A DNA stretch of 10,273 nucleotides, taken from assembly GCA_007125435.1 (NCBI GenBank), contig SLDF01000327.1, positions 1 to 10,273 on the forward strand, in the 5' to 3' direction. A model generated the notes under the pieces. That model was not told the DNA's origin, did no database searches, and worked only from the letters and a program-made list of their open reading frames with translations. Made by a program: the position numbers and the translations under genes. This document shows, in pieces, positions 1 to 7,300 of the stretch. The stretch is from Saprospiraceae bacterium (GTDB lineage: Bacteria > Bacteroidota > Bacteroidia > Chitinophagales > Saprospiraceae). Numbering within the stretch: the stretch's first letter is position 1; every line of letters starts with the position of its first letter.

Positions 1-73
1 ATTCTATCTGAGAGTTGGCATGCAAAGTAATCAGCCATAAAAGAATGGTTAATATTTTAGAGGAGGCTTTCAA
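1..73 (-). CDS. Probable start of an exported protein (3' truncated by window edge)
   Basis: A minus-strand frame starting at TTG (71-73) is open to the left edge and encodes 24 complete codons. It reads as a textbook signal peptide: Lys2 and Lys6, a hydrophobic core ILTILLWLITL, then HANSQ, with cleavage likely before Gln22. This resembles the signal peptides of the upstream genes, which also end just before a Gln. No ATG lies in this frame between the upstream in-frame stop TAA (near 145) and the edge, so TTG is the best visible start. The gene has the same orientation as the three-gene cluster but lies 376 bp downstream of it, which suggests a separate transcript. Nothing can be said about the mature protein. 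A competing ATG at 38 in another frame (MADYFACQL…) is also open to the edge, but has no export signal and no other support. Confidence 0.5.
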   Translation of the reverse strand, partial: MKASSKILTILLWLITLHANSQIE

Positions 74-449
74 ACTGCAAAAAATATAATTTACAGCTCG
101 AAAGTTATATCTTTTTCTCTTTAAAAATAGAAAAAAATACAAATTAACACTGATCGAACTTTCTAACAATCAATTACATAGGGATGAATAACTCATTGTG
201 GGTAGTCAGTGGTTGCATGAGAGAAGAAAGTAGAAATGAATAGTACCATAATGGCTGGTTGATTGCGGATGTAATAGCTACTAATGGAAGTCGATTAGCA
301 TCAACTGGGAGACATACTATTCAGTAAAGTATAAAAGATTGAAATGCCTTTACTAAGAGAGTTCATTTACATTTAACACCTTGATCATGCACTAAATAAT
401 TAATTGTGGGGGAGTGTTCAAAAAACCTGTCAGCAAATGACGATACCAC
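74..449. other. Intergenic region without a convincing gene
   Basis: This is the only stretch of over 300 bases without a gene. It is AT-rich and has stops in all frames; the longest open pieces are about 30 codons or less, and none has a plausible start with a recognisable product. It contains a weak terminator-like structure beside the barrel gene (420-441). It also holds a perfect 7-bp inverted repeat, AGTAAAG (323-329) and CTTTACT (348-354), separated by 18 bases and not followed by a T-run on either strand. An A/T-homopolymer-rich tract at about 110-147 lies upstream of the partial gene at the left edge, where a promoter would be expected. I could not find a clean Bacteroidota -7 element (TAnnTTTG) there, so no promoter is called. 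No tRNA or riboswitch fold was recognised. Confidence 0.7.
420..441 (-). terminator. Weak candidate terminator after the beta-barrel gene
   Basis: Read on the minus strand, 9 bases after the TAA of the barrel gene, a short stem GTCA (441-438) pairs with TGAC (432-429) around the five-base loop TTTGC. It is followed by AGG and then six T (425-420). The position and T-run fit a Rho-independent terminator for the three-gene operon, but a 4-bp stem is below the usual strength, so this is tentative. Confidence 0.25.
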
Positions 450-2153
450 TTACCGAATAACATAGGCATACCCAAGGTTAAAAATAAATTCATTGTAAGA
501 TTCAAATTGTTGGCTAGAGGATCTGAGCCAATTTAGATTAATTCTTACGCTGTGACGTTCAGCAAAAGCCCAATTGCCTGACAAACTGGTATTCACCAAT
601 GATCCATCGGAGGTGCCGTCCACAAGAGTAGAGTTAATCTGGGTATTTAAGTCGAGTTGAATGCCTTTTTCCGGTAACGATTTACCGATGCCCAATGACA
701 ATCCTCGCAATTGAGATTGCAGGAATGCCGATTTGAGAAAGGTTAGATTGGCGCCGACGGTATATTGCATACCGCCAATTTGACTATAGGTATATGAGCT
801 GGTTGCCATCCATGTCAGTAGACTGCCAAAATCACGGGTTATGGGGTTGAGGTCTTCTGCCTCTTGTCTTATAAATACAGCATTTATAGATTGTTGTGAT
901 ACACTGTCATTGGCTATATTGAAGTAGGGCATGAGCGACAGCGACCTGTTCACTTGCTTGATCAAAAGTGAATCATCTAAAATTATGGCCTGAGGCTGTT
1001 GATTAAACGTAAAGTTTGTATAGTTTATAGCCATCCCATACCTGGGGTCCGGGGCTATGGTCATGTTGACAGTATTGATCAATCTTCGCGTAGTTTCTGA
1101 TCTATTGCCCTCCAGGTTATTACGTTGTATACCAATCATAGTGCTGACAAATACCTTGCCTTGCCATAGGGCAGCACTTGGAGAAAAGGTGATATTTTCC
1201 ATATCGTTGATAAAGTTGTAGATACCCATTGAAAAATACTCCGGTAATATCCGCTCGTACGCTGATACCATCTGTACGGGGCCAATATTAAAATTCAGAC
1301 TGGTCTTACCGGCCCATTTAAATACAGAAGATGACTTTGGCGTCACCAATAAGCTGAAGTCGCTAATAGCGCGAGACGTAGTGTTTTCAGTATAGAAACT
1401 ACCCCCTGCTTCAGTTAACCAGGTCACCCTGCCAAACAATGTTACTTTGGACGTCAGACCGATGACAACATTTTCTGCCGGTGCGAACTCTCCTGTTAAT
1501 CCTGATATCGTGTTTTGATAGGCCATATTTTCCCAGCCCTCTACACTATTGGGATCATCCTTTGCATTAAATAGCATGAGGTCTATAAAATTATTAAAAG
1601 TACCAACACCTATTTTAAAGCCATATCCCGTGCGTTTAAATTGTGGATTTAAGAATTCGCCAACCTGGGTCTGATCGATAAGAATAGATTGTCTCAACCG
1701 ACCTCTCATAGCAGAAAACCTAAATTTTCCGGGATTGTAGTCTACACCTACTCCAAAGAAAGTATGGCCGGCCAGAGAATAGCTATTAAAATGCATATTT
1801 CTATGTCCCAGGTGTAATTGGAATGATTTATACTTAGGAGATATACCGAGTTGGTAAAATGGGCGATCTACATTAAAACCAAATTGATTATAACTAAAGG
1901 ATAAAGGCACATCAAAGTTTTCCTTGACATTGATATTGATACTGCCAAAGAAGCTGTAATGAAAGGGATTCATTCGTCTACCGGCGCCATTCATGATATA
2001 AGCAGTAGCATTAGAGCCTATAGTACCTCTCCATGAAATCGGTTTTGCCTTTTTCAACTCATCTATGTCTTGAGCCATAATAGTGTTGAACAAACATAGG
2101 AGCACAAAAAGAACCGTTAGGACTTTAGCTAATCGAATCAAAATAAACATCAT
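450..2153 (-). CDS. Outer-membrane beta-barrel protein of unknown function
   Basis: This complete 567-residue protein runs from ATG at 2153 to TAA at 450-452; a second ATG at 2150 follows immediately and could equally be used. Residues 1-27 form a clear signal peptide (Arg7/Lys10, then a Leu/Val/Phe core) with cleavage after IMA and before Gln28. The mature chain is almost entirely short alternating strands rich in Tyr, Phe, Asn, Ser and Gly, separated by polar turns (for example FRFSAMRGRLRQS, MAINYTNFTFNQQ, HSVRINLNWLRSS). This is the pattern of a large outer-membrane barrel rather than a soluble enzyme. The last strand, FIFNLGYAYVIR, is barrel-like although the chain ends in Arg rather than an aromatic residue. 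There is no obvious TonB box, plug domain or OmpA-type peptidoglycan-binding domain, so a TonB-dependent receptor is unlikely. It lies 61 bp after the Fn3 gene and is last in the apparent operon. An anchor or export partner for the two upstream products is inferred. A PorP/SprF-like role was considered, but the protein is longer than that family (usually about 300-350 residues) and no specific match is claimed. Confidence 0.92.
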   Translation of the reverse strand: MMFILIRLAKVLTVLFVLLCLFNTIMAQDIDELKKAKPISWRGTIGSNATAYIMNGAGRRMNPFHYSFFGSININVKENFDVPLSFSYNQFGFNVDRPFYQLGISPKYKSFQLHLGHRNMHFNSYSLAGHTFFGVGVDYNPGKFRFSAMRGRLRQSILIDQTQVGEFLNPQFKRTGYGFKIGVGTFNNFIDLMLFNAKDDPNSVEGWENMAYQNTISGLTGEFAPAENVVIGLTSKVTLFGRVTWLTEAGGSFYTENTTSRAISDFSLLVTPKSSSVFKWAGKTSLNFNIGPVQMVSAYERILPEYFSMGIYNFINDMENITFSPSAALWQGKVFVSTMIGIQRNNLEGNRSETTRRLINTVNMTIAPDPRYGMAINYTNFTFNQQPQAIILDDSLLIKQVNRSLSLMPYFNIANDSVSQQSINAVFIRQEAEDLNPITRDFGSLLTWMATSSYTYSQIGGMQYTVGANLTFLKSAFLQSQLRGLSLGIGKSLPEKGIQLDLNTQINSTLVDGTSDGSLVNTSLSGNWAFAERHSVRINLNWLRSSSQQFESYNEFIFNLGYAYVIR

Positions 2154-2214
2154 CTACAGATAGAATTATATATTATCAATACTTGACCGAATAAGTTGCA
2201 AGTCATTTAGTACA

Positions 2215-4338
2215 TCAGTCATTAATAATATTGACTTCAAATGGGCCGGATAGCGGGGATTGTCTCCCGGATCGATTAGTGGCTCTTAAATAATAGAAGA
2301 ACCCCTCACTAAATTTAGTAGGCCCGCGATCAATCAGAGATGTTACATCTTCAGAAAAACTACCAACCTCCTCTAAGTCATCACTCACTTTATCCTTCCT
2401 AAAAATGTGAATGATATGGCCCTCCCCTTCAGGATATAGCCATTGAATACGGATAGCATTTTCAGCAGCTATCGGTTCTAATTTGACATCCATAATAGGT
2501 GGCAATGGCGATTGATAGCTTGTCACGAGATTATTGAGAAAAAGAGTATCTGAAAGGTTACCTGCTTCATCTATAGCTATAAGAGCAATATCGACAGGGA
2601 CGTCAGAGGTCAAAGTCATGATGTATTCTTGAGTCACTGCAGTCAGGTCGGACACTTTGGACCAATTGCCATCCGGCCACCTTTGGAGTAATTCCTGACG
2701 GATTACATCATCTGCTGCACTTATGTGCCATTTGAGATGAAGTGTATCTTTTTGAATAGACCAATCTGCCCATCGGGGAGGCGAAGGGGGAACCAGATCA
2801 GGCAGAATAACAGTGAATGGCTCTGCATAATCAGAAGCGTTGTAATTAAAATCAATAGCCACTACCGAATATTCAAGAGATTTAGACAAACTGTACATTT
2901 CTACAGAATCCCTGAACGTATTTTCAATTATTGGCTGATCGGTGAGTTGGTACCATTTTTTATTACCGTCGTCTCTGACAAACACTCGATACCCCATTAA
3001 ATCTAATTCCTGATTATCCGCCCACATGATATGGACAATGCCATTGGAATCTGCTTCTGCCATCACACCAACAGGTGGAGTCGGTGGTGTATCATCCTGC
3101 CAAACAGCAGCTCTTATTATAGATGGTGTTTCATTGCCGGCCGTATCTACAGCATAAACTCGATAGTAATTATTAACTATTGGGATAGCAGCCTCATCAA
3201 TATAGTTCCTTTGTTTTATAGGGAGCACACCATCATGTACTTCTGTGTATCCACTTGAGGCGGTCAAACTCCTCTTTAATTTCCAACCGATACAGTCATC
3301 AGTAATTAATGCTTTATCGATATCCCATTTCAATTCAAAGCCATTGTCAAATTGTTTCACCTCCAGTGTTTTAGGCGGCATAGATCCAACCATATCTCGA
3401 GAGGTCGCAGAAACCACGGTTTCTCCACTTGACCATTGCGCAAATGGAGTAATGCCAAGAACGCGATAGGAGGCCTTTATTCCTATTGCCAGGCTGTCCA
3501 CAAAATGCACGGCATTCCCTTGATCTTCTCCACTAGCAGCGGTAATCGGTCTCCTGGATATGCGCACAAACTCCTTGCCATTAATCGAGCGCTCGATGTG
3601 GTAGGCTGTGAACAATTTAGAATTGACATCTTTGGGCCACTGTAACAATATAGCTCCGTGCTTAGAAATGGCCTGTACAGCCACTACCTCTGGGATTACC
3701 TGAGCCTCGCCTCTGTACGGGGCATGAAAATAAACAGTATCTGCTCCAAAGCCATCATTATTAGCCTCTAACCTCAGCCTGTATACATAATCAATACCGT
3801 TTTCTACAGTATCGTCAAAATAGGTTAATCCCAGACCTATGGCAGCATCCCTCGATAAATCGGCTGCCTGCATGGCCGTAGCATGTCTGACGGCCTGCTC
3901 TTCAGATTTTAATTTAAATCCCGCCATGCCGGATGGTAGATTATCATCGTTGGATGAGCTCCCAAAGAGTGCTTGAGCGGCTATTGCTACTACAGTATCT
4001 CTGATATTCAACTGTGCCTCCCACTCATCTTTTTCATATGCCTTTAATCTGGCTAATTCTTCAAATGACAATCGCTCCATATTAAGAGGATAATTGTCAT
4101 CTGTCCATTCCGCTCTTTCCAATACCCAGCCTTTGTGAGCAGCGATAATCCACGATGAAAAACCGGCTGGTGCCCATCTTAGTCTTACCCCTTCAGTCTC
4201 TGACTGACCTATGATAGCTACATGCTCTGAAACTTGACGAAGGCCTTCTATGGACTGCCCCGATAGAGAAGTGACAACCATAGAGAAATTGACCAACAAC
4301 CATAGAAACCCAACGCTTTTAAAAAAATACTTTGACAT
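2215..4338 (-). CDS. Exported fibronectin type III repeat protein
   Basis: This complete 707-residue protein runs from ATG at 4338 to TGA at 2215-2217, starting 40 bp after the stop of the giant gene. The start is supported by a signal peptide directly behind it: Lys3/Lys7, a hydrophobic core to about residue 25, then SLSG|Q with probable cleavage before Gln28. The mature protein begins with a module that looks like the first half of an Fn3 domain (GVRLRWAPAG at 50-59, HKGWVLERAEW at 68-78). A charged, Ala-rich, probably helical stretch (about 86-178) follows, and then the closing strand GIDYVYRLRLE (181-191). Five units of about 97-107 residues come next: about 212-318, 319-415, 416-513, 514-608 and 609-707. 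Several end in typical Fn3 strands (YYRVYAVDTAGNETPS, LEYSVVAIDFNYNAS, VDIALIAIDEAGNLSD) and are joined by Pro-rich linkers (DTPPTPP, VPPSPP, SPLPP). Fn3 arrays are usually binding or spacer modules; no enzyme domain is seen. A periplasmic or surface adaptor working with its neighbours is inferred. No Shine-Dalgarno sequence is evident, which is common in Bacteroidota. Confidence 0.95.
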   Translation of the reverse strand: MSKYFFKSVGFLWLLVNFSMVVTSLSGQSIEGLRQVSEHVAIIGQSETEGVRLRWAPAGFSSWIIAAHKGWVLERAEWTDDNYPLNMERLSFEELARLKAYEKDEWEAQLNIRDTVVAIAAQALFGSSSNDDNLPSGMAGFKLKSEEQAVRHATAMQAADLSRDAAIGLGLTYFDDTVENGIDYVYRLRLEANNDGFGADTVYFHAPYRGEAQVIPEVVAVQAISKHGAILLQWPKDVNSKLFTAYHIERSINGKEFVRISRRPITAASGEDQGNAVHFVDSLAIGIKASYRVLGITPFAQWSSGETVVSATSRDMVGSMPPKTLEVKQFDNGFELKWDIDKALITDDCIGWKLKRSLTASSGYTEVHDGVLPIKQRNYIDEAAIPIVNNYYRVYAVDTAGNETPSIIRAAVWQDDTPPTPPVGVMAEADSNGIVHIMWADNQELDLMGYRVFVRDDGNKKWYQLTDQPIIENTFRDSVEMYSLSKSLEYSVVAIDFNYNASDYAEPFTVILPDLVPPSPPRWADWSIQKDTLHLKWHISAADDVIRQELLQRWPDGNWSKVSDLTAVTQEYIMTLTSDVPVDIALIAIDEAGNLSDTLFLNNLVTSYQSPLPPIMDVKLEPIAAENAIRIQWLYPEGEGHIIHIFRKDKVSDDLEEVGSFSEDVTSLIDRGPTKFSEGFFYYLRATNRSGRQSPLSGPFEVNIIND

Positions 4339-4378
4339 GATATCTTGCTTTATTGTTTGTATGTAAATTGAATACTTA

Positions 4379-7300
4379 TTAATTCACCATCCATTGGTAG
4401 TTCATTTGCTTCTCAGCAGTAAAACTCCTGCCGATCAATTTCAGCTGATACTGACCATTTAATCTATTGAGGTAAGGATGCAAGGTTAAATACGTATTGT
4501 ATGGTTTGGCCCGTCCTTTACCCGGAGTGCTGTCATACCAGCATTGCCGTAAAACTTTGTTATAATCCTGCAAGACCAGATAATCAGCCATATTAATAAT
4601 GGGGTAGACCGGAGTGAATGTATCTGTCTTTTTGCCACCTCCCTGATGCATCATAGATTGACCAGAAGGCGTCACATTTACCTGTATATTATTATTAAAG
4701 CCAAGTGATGGGAGATTACCACCCTCGGTAGCTGCCATAGCATCATCAATTTCTTGTTTAGATAGTGGTCTATGAGGCTCCCAAATACCTAAACCATTGG
4801 GTAACTCAATCGGCACATGCGGAAAACTAGACTTATGAGTGTGCCAAAATGTCCATAATAAATCTACATCTCCACCGCCCATATTATTTTGTGGAAGTGC
4901 TCTTTGAATCAAGTAAGATATAGAACCCAGTACTGAATGGTTGTAGTCCCTGTTAATAGGTAGATAGTAATTGTGCTTTACAGGACTTTGTGCCCATGCA
5001 AAATCATATCGGGTCTTCATTTCATTGTAATAGTTGTTAAAACAAGTCGAATGGTTTGTTGGCCGATCAAACTGAACAACGGGATAACCAATAGCTTCTA
5101 ACCCCTGGTAATGCACCTTATAGCCCTGGATATCATACACGTCAAATGCTTCTTTGCCTGTCACATAGATAATAGGCATATCATAAGTGTTGAATTGGAT
5201 ACCAAATCCGGTAATAAGGTTATAAGTGTCATCATTGATCTTTTTGACTGTAGGCTTGAGGTTGTCTCCAAAGTGCCATATCTGGGTTTTACCGCTTTCG
5301 ACTAATGAATAGTCGTTTAGTTTAGCTTGTATTGTACTGTACTTACTTGTTTTGAAAAACCATTCTGTCAGTCTATGATCGATGGCTTTGGGTGAATTGT
5401 CCGGCAATAAGTATCTATTCAGTTTATAGGCACCTTTCGTGATCTCTATTTTCTTGACGCCGGTAGCATCGTTACTGGCCACAAGATCAAAGTCTCCAAA
5501 TGGCGATCCACTTGACTCTTCTTTAGTATAGAGTTTGGCTAATATCCTTACCCTATACATTGTCTCTGCATTTAAATTCTGAGGAACATCAAATTGAACT
5601 TCCTGATTAACGCATTTACAATTGGTCTTGAGCACTTTACCGGTACCCATTTCCAAAAACTCGGCCACGTACTCCGTCTTTTCAAGATCAAATACTTCCG
5701 GATCAGCTATATTTTCGGGACTAAACAGATAGCAAAAATCTTTACCATTGAAAGTCTTTACGTGCCCTTGTGGAAATGAACTTTTGTGGAAATACCTCTG
5801 ACGAATTATAGGATTTGAACTGGTGATCATCTGGTTTGGAATATGTCCTGGTCGCTTTTTAGTTTCAAAGGTGACTTTATAAGGTGGCTCTGGAGCTACC
5901 AATTCATCCGCGCCTTTGTTATTGACTTTATATCCTTTTACCACGAGTTCAAACTCTAAAATACTTTCACCGGGTAGGAATGAATTGTCTTTAGTGGTAT
6001 ATCTAGCCGAATAACCATCTTTGGTATACTTAGGCTTATCTATCAATGGAATATTGACATTGCCATGGGACAGTTTTGCTGAGTGAATTTTGTAATAGAA
6101 ATATTGCGGAGCTATATCGGGCTCAAGTTCATTAAATACCTCAAATACATCCTTGGGATAATTAAAAGCAATTCTAATATCATCATATACCTCTGCCTTT
6201 TCACCATTACCGGGCTCTATCTCAGATACAATAGGTAAATCATCAAAAGCCGCATTACTACCCAGACATTCCAGTTTATTACCTACTTGAAACCTCACGA
6301 ATCTATCCACAGTTATTAACCCCTGAAGAACCTCTCCTTTTAGACGGATATTGGCTTCTACATAATTTGGATTGGGGAACTCTGCATACAAATGTGCGGC
6401 AGCTTCAATTTTTAAAAGCTCAAACTCACCTTCATAAAACCAAAGGTCTAGCATGAGGCCTGCACGTACAGCCAAATAGGCATAAGCCTGACCTTTTGCA
6501 AACCATTTATTGATGCCAAAATCATTTTCGCAATTAGCTTGACTCAAGTCTGCCAAGACCAGGTCAAATCCGGCAAAAAATTCTATATCTGCATAAAATA
6601 TGAGCAGTTTTACATCTATCGTCCGATGAAACCCGCCACCAAAAGCAAAACCGGGTGCCTTTTCATTAAAAGTCGGCATAGACTTCCTTTGATCTGTAAA
6701 CTGTCCTCCTTCCTGCATATCTAGATTTTGAAGGATCTTACCTGGAAGGGGCGGCAACTCCGGCGTTATAGACCCCATCATAAAATAGAGATTGAAAGAA
6801 GTGGTTTTAATCAGATTTGCATTTACCGAAATACGCTTTTTATCATTCCATGGCTCATATTCTGATTTATCTGCATCTTTATCCCATTCGCCTAAGTATA
6901 GGAACCACTCTTTGGGGCCGATATGCATGACTATATCCCCATCTCCATCTACCACACCATTAGCAATATCCACCTTGAGTTCAACCCCCATATCAAATGT
7001 CTCTTGCTTAAAGTTGATGATCACTTTAAACTCTCCACTGATTGCAGCATTATCTCTGGCATTGAGTGGCTGTACAAGATATCCACCCCCATTGAAGCCC
7101 ATAGCAGTTATACCATCGTTTTTATTCAACTCCATCCAAAAAGTTAAATCTCCATTAAAGGCAGCAGCAGATTGCTCTCCACCGGACAAGCCATATACGA
7201 CAGTAGCATTGAATCCAATATTGTCTAGCATCGGTGTATACTTACTACCTGATGGACTATATCCCGGGCCTGGTTCTTTTGGGATATTAGCAGTTGTGTA

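Noticed and set aside
154..327. A plus-strand frame open for two stretches of about 28 codons and interrupted by a single TAG at 241-243, considered as a broken small gene
   Set aside because: The translation is not recognisable, both pieces are short enough to be expected by chance, and there is no ribosome binding site.
323..354. Inverted repeat AGTAAAG / CTTTACT considered as a terminator or operator
   Set aside because: The stem is 7 bp with an 18-base loop and has no T-run on either side. It is AT-rich and could arise by chance, so it is noted only within the intergenic entry.
406..440. A GGGGG…TGTTCAAAAAACCTGTC stretch that resembles a terminal inverted repeat of an IS256-type insertion sequence
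   Set aside because: If it were such an end, the element body would extend toward the barrel gene, whose intact 3' end lies only about 10 bases away. No transposase remnant or matching opposite end was found, so a chance resemblance is likelier.
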